A DNA stretch of 64,000 bases from Xanthoparmelia taractica. Lineage: Eukaryota; Ascomycota; Lecanoromycetes; Lecanorales; Parmeliaceae. Shown piece after piece: positions 46,852 through 58,315 of the stretch (position 1 is the stretch's first letter; every line of letters starts with the position of its first letter). The stretch spans positions 186,001-250,000 of the forward strand of contig JANQBS010000014.1 of NCBI GenBank assembly GCA_033085395.1, written 5' to 3'. The notes under the pieces were generated by a model. It had not been told where the DNA came from. It saw only the letters and a program-made list of their open reading frames with translations, and ran no database searches. The position numbers and the translations under genes are program-made.

Positions 46852-47957
46852 ATGGAAGCACCTAGAGAGCCACATGCGATATCCTTGAAAGGTACGTGCT
46901 AGTTTTGTCAATCCTCCATTTGAATAGAGTAGTGATTATCAACATCAGTATTGCGGTCAGTCACTGTAGATCCTCATCATGGCGATGTCTAAGAATATGG
47001 AAGACTGTCGAGACCCTCTCTATCTCAACGTTTCCCTCTTTCGCTCCCACCAGAACAGTCCGCATTTTATATCGATCCCAACGCGGCACTTGATCTTGAA
47101 CCCAACGAGACTGACAACGACTTCTTACTTAATCCTGTCGTATGTTGTTCATCCACCAGTTGCGTCACCGTCCTTACTTACTTGTACTACAGCTCACGTT
47201 GACTCCCGCTTTTGGCTCTGCATATGTGGGAGAGACTTTCTCTTGCACGTTATGTGCAAACAATGAGCTTCCAGCAGGCTCCGAGCGTCAGGTAACCTCT
47301 GTCAGAGTAGCTGCCGAAATGCAAGCGCCGTCCGGCACCACCACCCTTGAGGTATCTCCAAATGACCAAGAAGCTGCAAAAGTAAGCCCTGGGGAATCAT
47401 TGCAGAAAATTGTGCGTTTTGAGCTTAGAGAAGAGGGTAACCATACTCTTGCCGTGAACCTGAGCTACTCTGAGACTACGGTTCCCAAAGACCAGTCTGC
47501 GTCCAGTGGGCGTGTCAGGACTTTCCGCAAACTGTACCAGTTTGTTGCACGGCCTTGCCTCGGCGTGCGGACAAAGATTTCAAATTTACCGCTTGGAGAC
47601 CCGGACATAAATCGATCACAGGCAGCAAGATACGTCCTCGAGGCGCAACTAGAGAATTTTGCGGATGGGACAATTACGCTTGATTCTGCTACTTTCAACC
47701 CGAAAGCGGCATTTCAATCTACATCTCTGAATTGGGACGCAAAGAAACCGGACAACCACCATGATGGCAAGCCAAGTATGGCGCCCCGGGATATATTGCA
47801 GATAGCATTCCTAGTGGAGCAGCAAAAGGATGGTCCAAGTAAAGAAATGACAAGGGATGGCAGGACTCTTCTCGGGAATCTGGATATCCAGTGGATGACT
47901 GTCATGGGAGACAGAGGTTTTTTGAGCACCGGTTGGCTAACAACGAAGAAGAAATGA
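46852..47957 (+). CDS. TRAPP complex subunit, TRAPPC13 (DUF974) family
   Basis: Three exons (46852-46891, 46994-47139, 47193-47957) give 316 aa. The start MEAPREPHAISLK joins LSRPSLSQRFPL and then NAALDLEPNETDNDFLLNPV and LTLTPAFGSAYVGETFSCTLCANNEL, the family's hallmark N-terminus. The remainder is all-beta (VTSVRVAAEMQAPSG; HTLAVNLSYSET; FRKLYQFVARPCLGVRTKI; ARYVLEAQLENFADGTITLDS), ending in LGNLDIQWMTVMGDRGFLSTGWL. The TRAPP complex tethers ER-Golgi and later vesicles and activates Rab1/Ypt1-type GTPases; TRAPPC13 is a component of the TRAPPIII-type complex in animals and filamentous fungi. The first acceptor (CTAAG at 46993) was chosen because neighbouring options meet a stop; a slightly different junction is possible. 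Confidence 0.88.
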
Positions 47958-49389
47958 GACATTGCGCTTCACCGCAGGGAGTTGAGACTCCAGGCTATCG
48001 CCTTGTATGGTTATAGTTTTCTTTATCAAAGGTTGAGAGAATAACGAGCATGGAGCGGGGTCATCTGTACAAATGGTCTTCAGCTTTCGTCTGAGCGAAT
48101 GTGACGGTTTTCCAAAGAAAAAGAAGGATTGTAACTTCTTGTGGCTTCAGGTAACAAGGTATAATTGAAAAGCCTTATTCAACCCACGGCATAGCTGCAT
48201 TCTGCTCAGGACAAGCAAGCAACATCTGCGAATACTCGAGATTCTCCTTTGGGTCTATGCATAGCTTGGTCAATCTACACAACAGTTCGCATCCCGCGTT
48301 ACTTTGCCATGCTACTGATATATAGCACGGCTAGCACTCAGCACATTTATTGTACTAGGGGTCCCGCTATACGCAGTGATAAGAAAAGTTAGCCTCGATT
48401 TGAACGGGGGTGTAAGTTGATGGAAGCCTGTCTGGCCTATCTCAGCACCCTATTCACTCGCTTCCTTTCCACCCGCGAGACACTCTCGTTTGGCTCAGAA
48501 TATAGACCTCGGCTGGAGTGTGAATGCAGGCTCGTAAAAGAAATTCCCCCGCCAGCCGCTCCTTGTGTTCATCCGAGAAACGAAGAACGTGTGCGCTCTG
48601 AGTATGGCCGTATAAGGCCAGCATCAAGAGGCCACTCGAGAGATGATGGAGGTGGTGGCTGTCGTCGCAGTCTGGGTGCCAAAACGCCAACCGAGGTGTG
48701 TGTATTGCTGATCATCTTTGAGGTAATGGTGAGACGTGAACCCGGTTTAGAATGCGAAGGAGATTTGATCGTGCTTATCTTCATTTAGGAACATCATGCC
48801 CGACTGCTTCGGATAGGGAAAAAAAAGGAAGAAATTAAAATTGGGGCAAAGAGTGAGTATGGCTGGGCGGGCATGATTTGTGTAGGTTCTATCTGATAAT
48901 GAAGCCGAGCAGCCACGAAGGTGGTAGCGTAGCATTGCCTTTGATGACTCTAAATTTTGCAAGGTTACCTTAATAGGCAATCAATCCGCTACTACTGACA
49001 CACGTGATATGAGATCTTTGGTAGCTTACTGATGTACAGTAATGAAAGGCGCCGTCACTCGACTCAGCCCTAGGAAAACAGAAGGGAGGCGACTAGCAGC
49101 AGCCTCACCCAGCTGTGAGGCTTGTGCGGGCTTGGCTCTGCATGACGGAAGATAGAAGATAGCAGATAGAAGTGATTGGGATGATTATAAGCTTTTTGAG
49201 CTGTGCATGTTTTTACTTCCAATAAACATACTCATGATAGATATAATAATAATGTGAACAAGTCAATTGATAGGCGAGCGAATACCTTAACAACCCGGGT
49301 ACCGCTTCTGAATAAATGGGTTGGGTTGGGCTGGGAAGGGTCCTTCCGCATCGTGTGTTTTGCACCGAATTATTATTATGTATTATTAT

Positions 49390-49421
<32 letters not shown>

Positions 49422-50790
49422 AGGTATAAGGATTAAGGTATCTATTTATGCCTTTTGCATTTGCATGCCCGCTCCTTCCCTCCCTTTCTCTACCCGTGTA
49501 TCCGTATCCGTACCGCCCATAAAACTTCCCCTCCTTCCATCCCCCCCAAGACGGACTTAACAGAGCCTCCATCATAGCATATGTGCACCGGCCTCAAAGC
49601 AGTATCTACCTACAAAAGATTAAGGCATTTGTCGGCAAATTCTTACCGCCAAACTTTCAATTGGCATCAGCACTCGTCCTGCGCGGATTAATGGCAACTT
49701 TTTCCTTCTGCCATAGTTCACGGCGTTGTCGCTCGTGCTCGGACTTTCTGCCAGGGAAAACCCCCCCCACTTTCCACAGGAAGTACTCTACAGCTGAACA
49801 ATGACCAATCAATCCTCCGCAAGGCAATGGTCATGGTAAAGGTGTATGTGTCGATATGCACATTCATTGAACAAGTGTTGGACCTGTTATCCGATTGGAT
49901 TGAAGCTAACCGTCTGCCCGGATCCTGGGTACGAAGTAAAATACTTCGCTCTACATTCGTCTCTCCTCTCTCCAAAGTTGGTTTCCGGACATGCTTTCAC
50001 ACCAGTTCCTATTATGATCATTGTCATTATTGTTGGCACCCGGCGGCAAGTCGTCAAATACGCTGCATTCGTCAAGGCGTCCTGTCCCGACTCGTCGAGT
50101 TGGAAATGTCAGTTGCCGAGAATTCTACGATTCTGCTGCATGTTACTTCCGTGTACTCGTACCTAGCAAAGCTCCTTCATCGGCGCGACTTGGTTTGACT
50201 GAACACTAAAGCCTGATTGCCGATCTGTGCCATGCTGATTGGGCGCACTGTTCGTGGTCCCTTGGCTGATACCAAAAGGGTAATTTCCCTGCCGATATAA
50301 TATGCTAAAAATCTTCCCTTTTACTGAGCCTCACTATTCACAAGCTGTTTCCTTTGCCAAACGCAGCCGAAAAGCACGCCCTGTTCTGAGATTCCCTCGC
50401 TTCCGGGGGTGTGATGCTAAGATTATGGTTTCTCATTTCATCGTCCGCTTCTTTGCGAAGATGGTGTCTGGGTCTCTTTGTGGATTCGTTGATTGCACTT
50501 TTTCAAGAAGTTTCCACCTACTCCAAAGCGTAGCAAACTGTTTCTTTCCCTTAAAAGGCGGTGCGTCAAAGCCCACGAATTACGTTCTGCTTTACGTCCT
50601 GTGGATGCCAGCGAAGTCTAGCAAACGCGCAATAAAGGTGACTTGATGGCCCGGGCAAAGTGATGGTACAAACGCCTTGCCTCAGATAATCTAATAATCT
50701 CACTGAATTGACGGAGAGTATTCTCAAAACTTTTATCAAACAAAAAAAATCAGCAATAAAAATTCGTGTGGCGAATAAATTCCAGATATC
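47958..50790. other. 2.8 kb gene-poor region
   Basis: Between two plus-strand genes I find no supported gene. Frames up to 123 codons (48417-48788, 49827-50198) overlap in several phases and lack motifs. It contains the TTA microsatellite at 49370-49420 and is moderately AT-rich just before 50791. Confidence 0.45.
49370..49420. repeat. (TTA)n microsatellite
   Basis: Three-base TTA units (about 15, with two TTATG interruptions) run through 50 bp of non-coding DNA. Confidence 0.92.
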
Positions 50791-52634
50791 ATGAGCGGAA
50801 ATCTGCGACCGTCCGAATCGCTCCCTCAAAACAATCCTCCCGTGTGCACTAGGAAACCGACGACGCCTAACAGTAGACGAAGTTCGATGGATACATGCTC
50901 TACGGAGGTATCATCCAAGCATGTGACCGCCGAAAAGCCCAGGAAAGCCAGGCACTCAATGCCAGCGCTCCCGCCGAATCCATCAGCATCGCACCTCACC
51001 AATAGCGAAGCACTTTGGGAGCACTCGTCACAAGAGTTGCCTGATCCACGGACTATTAGCCCAAATTATTCCACAGATATCGGCTTTGCCAGTCTTGACC
51101 CTCCTATCACCCGAGCAGTCCTGAGAGAATTAGACATTCCAAGACTGGAAAACGACCTGATTTTGCGACACCATCTCAATTTTGACCCCGAGATTGAATT
51201 TCGAGTTGATACACAGGGGCCGCAAGCCGCAGAAAGACGTGAGCGTGCATGCCAGTATTGGGACGCCTTGGCAACCGAAATCGCATTTTGGTTAAGCGAT
51301 TCGCATAGGCTTACTGATAGCCATTCAAATCAATCTTTGTGCATCTCAATACCTAGGCCGGCAACTCGACGCATTCCTCCGGTGGCGGCCTCAAGACTCC
51401 CTCGATTGTTCGGAGCCGTACAAGACATATTGAAGCATTTGTTGCCTCCTGAAGAGTGGCCTGTGATAGATGCAGCGCTCGACGTCAGGCTCCTGATGCA
51501 GCAAGTAGAGCATGGAGTATGCGATTTTATGGCTCTCGGTGACTGGCTTGGCAACTATTTGAGACGCTTCTGTTTACCAACGCGACATCGTTTGATTCAC
51601 ACAATGACTTCAGCAATACGATCGGGCGTAGAGAACGCAGAGACAGACAGCATCTTGGATGGTCTAATCGCCATCTTCGAGATCTTGCAGGGAATGACTT
51701 TGGTAAGCTGGTCCCGAGGTCTCAATCTGAAATCAATAAGTCTGACTACTAACGTCTGTTCAAGGATACTACCAACCGTTCCTTAAGAGACGTCCGCTTG
51801 GCTTGGGTTGAAAACACCATTTCGTTTGAGCAGAACTTCTTTCGTCGACGGATGGCAGACGGATGGAATGTCATGGGGGCCCGAATGTGGTTTGACGATC
51901 TTCAAGAAGCAGACGGAGATCCACACTCAGGATTGTGGACTCTTGTAAAGGCCCTTACGGACGCTGTCGTTTCCTACCACCAAAAATTCCCTACAACGTT
52001 AGCCCTCGATTATAAACGCCTTCGAAACCTGCAATTCGATTTCCAGGTTTTGGTTTACCAAGCGGCATGCCGACGAACCTTGACTCAAACACTGAGGAAC
52101 CTCGGCTGGACGGGTAAAATTTCGAAAAAATCCTATGCCGACTTGTTCTTTAGAGTTGCCATCTTGATATCCGAGAAAGGACTGCAGTACGATTTCTCGC
52201 AAAGCAGGGATTCCATAGCCCTAGAAATTGTCAGAGCCGCATACGCGATCTGTAACAATTGCAAGCTACCCGAATCCGAAGACCTGGACTTTGCAGAAGA
52301 CTGTCTAAGTCGCTGTTGCGACCCAAGAGGGTCTATCTTCATAGTCCTGCAGAGCTCCCTCGCTGTAGAATTGGCAGACAAAGTCGACGATGAAGTGTGC
52401 GCAATAGGTGATCTCACCCCCGAACAACTCATGAGGCGCCTCCTGCCGCAGCAACCGGGGTTTTCGGTTCATAGTGAAATTGAGGGTTTGGTCCATATTG
52501 CCAAACGAATAGCGCACATAGCCGAGCTCCACTGGCGGGTTTGGGGGCCGATACTATATCAGCGGCCTATGCACGTTGTACGCAGCGGATTGGGCAATTT
52601 GTCTCCCGTCGAGGAGGATCTAGATGGCCAATGA
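50791..52634 (+). CDS. Tcp11/SOK1-family protein
   Basis: Two exons (50791-51702 and 51765-52634, phase 0) give 593 aa. After about 95 disordered residues, the Tcp11 domain covers the rest. Landmarks are LDPPITRAVLRELDIPRLENDLILRHHLNFDPEIEFR (about 108-143), the LPRLFGAVQDILKHLLPPEEW helix, the DVRLLMQQVEHGVCDFMALGDWLGNYLRRFCLPTRH segment (most conserved part), and VRLAWVENTISFEQNFFRRRM just after the intron. This matches yeast SOK1, isolated as a suppressor of loss of PKA function, and its filamentous-fungal homologues. The molecular function is unknown. It is shorter than the IQ-bearing member at 3651-6470 and lacks an IQ motif and coiled coil. The last 20 residues are acidic (SPVEEDLDGQ). 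Confidence 0.87.
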
Positions 52635-53085
52635 AGCTCACATTCTCGTGGGACTGAAGAGTTTGAGCAATCGCCGAGGAACACTGCCCTTGACTGATAA
52701 AGGTATGGCTGTTGAAAGGTTTGAAAGGTCTTTGAACATGTACACAAAAAATGGGACAATCTGGGTGATCACAAAATGCAGGGGACATGTCTTGAGATAT
52801 ACTGTAATTTATCATCATATGGTAGGATTTGAGATAGTCAGGAAATCTTACTGGATTGAACTAAGTATCACCATGCTCAGGCCACCGTTTCATTGGACGC
52901 GGAGATGAGTGGAAGAATGCTTCAGAACTCCTCGGAAACACCCTTTGCATCATGAGTCGTCTAAGCTTTGTCTCATAAGGACCGATGATCCGTCCATAAT
53001 AGCCGCAAGCAAAGCCATGATCCGTCATCGACCATCCCTCCATGCATAACTCCAACTCCCCATTGCAGACCCACCTCGTCCCACC
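52635..53085. other. Convergent intergenic region
   Basis: 451 bp between the SOK1-type gene and the SERF gene, tail to tail. Only short overlapping frames. Nothing recognised. Confidence 0.5.
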
Positions 53086-53535
53086 TCATTTCTTCCCACT
53101 ACCACCAGCAGCAGCACTCTCCTTTCTAGCGAAAGCTACGCGTTCATCAGCCTGGTCCTTTCACCTTCCAGCCCTCGCCGTGTTGCCAAGAGGCTGCATG
53201 TATCATCTCCCATCACCGCTCCCACATACCTTCGGCCTGTTTCTGTCGCATTATAGCCGCCTGCTGCTCCTTGGTACGCTGGAACTCGGTACCCGATTGC
53301 TAAGGACGCCATGGCCATATCAGTCTCTGTTTCCGTGGGCGAATGATAAGACGGAAAGGGAAAAGCGTCTGATTGAGTGGTTCTGGACCAGGAAATCGAC
53401 TGACCGTGTTCTTCTTCTTCTGGGCACTTGCTTCTTTTTGGGTCTTCTCCTGTGTCGGGGTGAGCGTCAACTTCAGGGTCTTTGGTGTCCTGTTTGGCTT
53501 ACACGAGCTTTGTCTCGCTGGTTGCCACGAGCCAT
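53086..53535 (-). CDS. SERF/4F5-family small protein, four tiny exons
   Basis: This small gene is invisible to ORF scans because its exons are only 33, 45, 70 and 50 nt (53535-53503, 53449-53405, 53299-53230, 53135-53086). Joined in phase they encode 65 aa, a usual length for the family. The start MARGNQRDKAREKTQKEAS is the near-invariant 4F5/SERF N-terminus, followed by a Lys-rich stretch and SGTEFQRTKEQQAAIMRQKQ, also diagnostic, and a KESAAAGGSGKK tail. Fungal and animal members (small EDRK-rich factors) are highly basic, disordered, nucleic-acid-binding proteins; SERF promotes amyloid formation and localises to the nucleolus. All three introns have GT...AG ends (53, 105 and 94 nt). The 214-codon plus-strand frame over the same bases is an antisense shadow. 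The gene is divergent from RecQ. Confidence 0.9.
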
Positions 53536-54092
53536 GGCGCAGGTTGAAGTGTCCGCGATGAAAGGAAATCGGAATGCCTCAAGTGTGAGTTCTATGGCGT
53601 CCGCTATGAGTTTGTGCCTGGATAGGAACCCTCTGTTACGGGTAGTGTGGATGAGGGAACGAAAATCTCGCTGTCAGCATTTTTGAGGAAACTCCCGAAT
53701 TGGAAGGGGCTGGCAACCGCGGCAACCGCAAGCGGCGCTTAATCTCGATAAACAATCATCCTTGCGCCTTCCATTGTGTCCTTCAACTTCAGCTTACCCC
53801 TGCGTATATCGTGTAGGAGGAGATCGGTAGCGTGGTTGTCGAGACTGTATCCGTCATGGCGTCACAAAGCCTTGAAGGTCTCCATTTCTCCTGAAAATAT
53901 TGTGAGCATGGTCGACTTCCCTGAACCTCTCAGTTTCACCATGCGGCTTGGGGTTATCTCTACAGTCGTCCGCTCGTCTGGGATGTCTATTTGAGTCTGG
54001 CGCCTTCGTCTGATCATTCCCCATCGAAATTGCCGTCTCTGTGCCCAGGACGAATGGTAGTGCCTAAAACCGTAAGGTCATTCCCTTTCAGC
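53536..54092. other. Divergent intergenic region, SERF / RecQ
   Basis: 557 bp between divergent starts. It contains an unusually long minus-strand open stretch (54017-53739) broken by one TGA, discussed in the findings, and a 72-codon frame on the opposite strand. Neither has a recognisable motif. Confidence 0.45.
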
Positions 54093-55807
54093 ATGTCTAA
54101 ACATGCCGGCAAAAAGCCCCTTGTCGACCCCGACTTCACTTTGCGAAGAGTCTTTGGGAAAGCCAACTTTAGGTATTTCTTGGACTTTTTCTTCTTCAAG
54201 CTCGTTGCCTCTCCTTGACTGAACATTAGACCGTACCAGCGTGAGATTATCACGGCGGCATTAGAAGGGCATGATGTTTTCGTTCAGGCTGGTGAGCATC
54301 CTCCATCCAGACCTGTAAACACACACGCCAGTATCTTACGGGTCAAAACCAGCAACTTCCTTTGGGTAATTGCTCCCTTGGCATGGTTTCAAATGCTTGC
54401 TGATGTAGTCGTTAGGAAGAGTCTATGCTTCCAATTGCCGGCTATGATCGACCATGGGATCACTGTTGTTGTCTCACCACTGCTTGCACTAATGAACAAC
54501 CAAGTTGCAGCGTTGCGTGCAGCGGATATTCCAGTGGCAACCATCAATTCCAGCACGCTTACCGCAGATCGCAGGGACACTACGAAAGATCTCTGCTGTG
54601 GTATGCAGGACCATTTACATCCAGTATTCCAAGCTAAGTATCGGAATTTGCAGGCCACCCGATGACGCGTCTCCTATATGTCACACCAGAGCTAGTACTT
54701 ACGGAAACATTTCGTCGAACTCTCGAAACTATTTACAGTCAAGGGGAGCTTTCCCGCATCGCAATAGATGAGGCTCACTGTATCTCCGAATGGGGTCATG
54801 ATTTTCGCCCAGCCTATTACCACCTGTCGCATTTTCGTATTGCCTACCCTACCGTTCCCATCATCTGCCTCACAGCGACCGCCCCGCCGTCTGTTCGCGC
54901 GGATATCATTAGAACCCTCGGACTCAACCCTGCTAATACAAAGACATTTGTCGCCTCAACCACTCGCCGGAACCTGGTCTACGAAGTCCGCTTCACCTCT
55001 GACGAGTCTGACAACCGGTTTGTCTGGCTGCTTTCATGGCTCCAGAAAATCTACACTCGTCGCGCCAACGACCCTACTCGCTCCCAGGAGATATCCAAAG
55101 AAAGCTCGACTAACAACCAGCGCTCTGAAGCCATTTCTGGCATCATCTATGTTCCCTACCGCTCCGACTGCGCTGCACTGTCTGCCCGCTTGCGCGAACA
55201 CAACATCGGCGCTGCTCCCTATCACGCGGGGCTCTCTAACCTCGAGCGCAACGAATGTCAGAACAAGTGGATCGCCAGTGCTCCGGGCTACGATATCATG
55301 ATAGCTACCACGGCATTCGGGATGGGCATTGACAAGCAGGACGTGCGATTCGTGGTGCATTGGAGCTTGCCAAAGAGTTTCGAGGGGTACTATCAGGAAG
55401 CTGGGCGGGCAGGCAGAGACGGACGAGTCGCTAGGTGCTTGCTATTCTACTCGAGAGAGGACCGCGATCGGACAGGATATCGGATTGCACGAGACAATGG
55501 CAACGGCGGCAACGGGCAACGCGATGGCAGCGGAGCCGCCACAGCCAAGAAGAAAACCGTCCAGCTCAACTCTCGCGCGGAATCCTTCCAAGCGCTGGTC
55601 AAGTATTGTGAGCAAACGGATCGGTGTCGACATGTGATTATTGGTGAATTCTTTGGGGAGAAGGGCGTTGAGCCTTGTAAACAGGGATGTGACGTTTGCA
55701 TGGAAGGACTGGGTCTGAAGAAGAGGAAGAGAGATGGGCTTGCGAGCGAGGAATGGGTCTCTACTCAAAGGCAGCGTGAGGATTTCTATGGAGACGAGTA
55801 TGATTGA
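54093..55807 (+). CDS. RecQ-family DNA helicase (short form)
   Basis: Five exons (54093-54172, 54230-54291, 54353-54365, 54416-54600, 54654-55807) encode 497 aa. The third exon is a 13-nt microexon; without it the Walker A motif disappears, with it the protein reads VFVQAATSFGKSLCFQLPA (ATSFGKS 48-54). Further helicase motifs are VVSPLLALMNNQV, TRLLYVTPE, DEAHCISEWGHDFRP (DEAH 152-155), CLTATAPP, the second RecA lobe with TTAFGMGIDK, and motif VI YYQEAGRAGRDG. A zinc-binding RQC-like segment follows (CRHVIIGEFFGE, then CKQGCDVC). It lacks the long N-terminal and HRDC extensions of Sgs1/QDE-3, so it is a compact RecQ that unwinds 3'-to-5', probably in repair or recombination. The acidic C-terminus ends FYGDEYD. 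Confidence 0.9.
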
Positions 55808-56112
55808 ATCACTTTTCACACTGGATGCAAAACGTCAACACTTGCTCCACTAAACCTGGCTTGCGCTGGACACTTGAGCGGTTGGAATGTACCATGTTGC
55901 ATTGCGCACTAGAATACAATTGTAATCACGTTTCTCAGAATTTCGGATCCGACCAAACCTCTTCACTCCGCAAATGCTATCTGAAGAACATCTCTCGTGT
56001 TCTACCAAGAATCACGCCAATTTTGCAAGGGCAGGCAAAGAACTGAAGACGAACTGAAATAGCCATGCGACTTTGCCTGCTGTCATTCCTCCGACTGCAC
56101 ATCCACCTCAAA
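55808..56112. other. Convergent intergenic region
   Basis: 305 bp between the RecQ and KH-protein genes, tail to tail; expected to be 3' UTRs. Nothing else seen. Confidence 0.5.
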
Positions 56113-58103
56113 TTACATGCCTGGTGGTGGCGGGACCTGTTCCATTCGTCGTCAGCAGCAAGATTATCCAAGACCCATGTGGGCGAACGTGCAAGAGCAT
56201 GTTCTGCTTACCGAATTATAGCCTCCGTTTGCAGCGGGAGGAGACCCACTAGGCGGTGGCGGCGGCGGCGGCGCATCATCATTTGGAGGAGCAGGTGGAG
56301 CGGAACCCGGGGCACCCGACTGTTGTGCGGCTTGTTGCTGGTAGTACTGATAGTACGCCATGTAATTCTGATAGCCACCATAAGCCGCATAAGGATCTTG
56401 GCCGCCGTAATATTGGGCGTAGCTAGCAGCGTAATCTGTCGGACTGCTGGCTCCCGGGGGACCTGGCGTCGCCGGGGTCGCAGCGGCTACTGGAGACTGC
56501 GCTCCTCCATATGACCCATAGCCACCTCCATAGCCTTGACGATCGCCTCCTTGCTGGTAGCCATAACCACGTTGTTGGGGTGGGTTCTCTTTGAAGCGAG
56601 CGTACTGTTCTTTCACATTCTCAAGTAATGATTCGCAGAGGTCTTTCGCGTGCTGGACTTCTGCGGGATCAGGTCCACTAATAATTACCATCAGCGAAAG
56701 GACCCTTTTTTGGTTTCGGTAGATAAGAGAGCCCCTACGCGACATGGAGATACATCGGTTCGTCGCTCTCTCGGTTTGTGCCATGCTCCATGAAGCCGGA
56801 GTTGCGGCCTTTGATTTGAACACGACAGCGGGTTTCTTGCTGGATATGCTTGACGTAAGCACCACCGTGACCTACTACCTGTGCCCTAAGATTGAAGCCA
56901 GGGATCGGCTCGAGATCAATAGGAATGCGCTCTTCTGGCCATTTGCGCTTCAGATTGTTAGCTTGCCCGGACAATCTTAGATATGTACTTACTCGTCCAA
57001 ACTCATCACGCTCAACTTGATCTGGCTCTCTACGTCTGAAACGTCTCTCATCCACGAGGTTTGGCAGCTCTTGCTTCATGAGCTCGTTTACTTTCTCTAC
57101 CGCTTTCTCAAGACCATCTTTGGAAGTGCTGGTAATGTGAAGGTAGAGGGGCGGGTTCTGTTAGGATAAGTACTTAGATTTCATCAACAAGGGATGAAGA
57201 CATACCGCTGCAGTGGCCATGCTTTTGTCGGGATAATAGTTTCCTCGGGTGGTGACATCTTTACACTATGAGCTTTTGTACTTCAAAATCTGTGATTGTC
57301 AGGTATAGCGTACCGGCGCCAGTCTCCTCTTTAATCTAGATGTCACGCAGTGGAGGTCAGCAGATGCCAAAGAGGGGTTGCAGTGTGCTAGATCAGCCAT
57401 TGTAAGCTTCGAGCAGTCTCCCACACAAGGTAATGAATAGGAACATAGAACCGCTTGAATGTGACATGGCTTTTGAAAACCCGGCACCTGGGAGTATCAG
57501 TGGATATGACAAGAATAATTACCATTTTCTGTGTTGAGCCCTTGGTCAGCGTATAACGGTTTCGTAGATCGTTGACCTCAATGTCTTTGATATAGTCCCC
57601 ATCTGCAATATACATGTCGCCATTGATATTGCTCGTGCTCGAGCCAGCGTTTGGGTTGGGAGAGGATGCTTTCGCTACAGGGCTTTCGGTCTGAGACTTT
57701 GTTAGAGAATGTGGAAATCTACAAGGCGAGCAGTGGCTCACTGCACGGATTGGAGGAACATCGACATGCTGTATCCCTTTTTTGGCTTGTATCGAGGCGT
57801 TTATCCGAGCTGCGGCGGCCGCTAGGTGAAATATTAACATTTTGCCATTGACTATTGAAGATATGGCTGATGATAATGGTCGAGCTTACCGGCTGCAGCA
57901 GCTGGGTCAGAAGGTGTTTTTCTATTTTCTGCTCCGGGGCTGAAAGGTGTCTTTGAAGCTAAAGGACTGCGGCTCCGCTGTGTGTCTAATGTTCTACTTG
58001 TAGGAGAACGCGAGCGTCGGTCAAAACGTGAAGTACGTTTGACATCAGGCTCTGTCTGATCAAATCTAGAGCGTTTTGATGTTTTCCGTTCCTCGTCTGC
58101 CAT
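56113..58103 (-). CDS. KH-domain RNA-binding protein, KHDC4/Blom7 family, with an apparent +1 frameshift
   Basis: Nine exons: 58103-57890, 57821-57742, 57690-57523, 57335-57314, 57259-57206, 57157-56993, 56947-56739, 56677-56212, 56136-56113. Conserved blocks read in order: MADEERKTSKRSRFDQ, AAAAARINASIQAKKGIQHVDVPP, YIKDIEVNDLRNRYTLTKGS (KH1), NPPLYLHITSTSKDGLEKA, ELPNLVDERRFRRREPDQ, KWPEERIPIDLEPIPGFNLRAQVVG and GGAYVKHIQQETRCRVQIKG (KH2), a Gly/Gln/Tyr-rich tail and a final VPPPPGM. Human KHDC4 acts in pre-mRNA splicing. Exon 5 has four Ts at 57240-57243 (plus strand) where the conserved frame needs three, so the total length is 1402 nt instead of 1401. The frame before the run (DVTTRG) and after it (NYYPDKSMATAA) are both family-like. 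This is either a sequencing/assembly error or a genuine disabling mutation. Intron 3 (187 nt) is unusually long and intron 6 (45 nt) is in-frame without stops. Confidence 0.86.
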
Positions 58104-58315
58104 TTTGTGGCGATGCTGAGAGTGCAAGACAGAATTGTCACAGTTTGTCAATGCTAGTGATGCTGAGACCGAGACTTTTTGGATGCGGAGTTGAACCACC
58201 GAGGTCAGAGTCTTGGACGGCTATTCTTCGGTAAAACCAGTCAACACACTATTGCAAAACTTTGGAAGCAAACATTCAACATTCTTGAACTTGCGATCGC
58301 TCTCTAGCTGCGGGA
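58104..58315. promoter_or_regulatory. Compact bidirectional promoter, KH protein / MTR4
   Basis: The divergent start codons are 212 bp apart, so the two RNA-processing genes share this segment. No TATA box is evident; repeated CAACA/AACATT-type sequence lies near 58240-58290. Confidence 0.65.

Noticed and set aside
53042..53686. 214-codon plus-strand open frame
   Set aside because: It is antisense to the four-exon SERF gene, whose spliced product matches a known family. The plus-strand product has no recognisable motif.
54173..54415. RecQ pseudogene with a broken Walker A motif
   Set aside because: My first splice model gave VVRKS instead of TSFGKS. A 13-nt microexon repairs the motif completely, so the gene looks intact.
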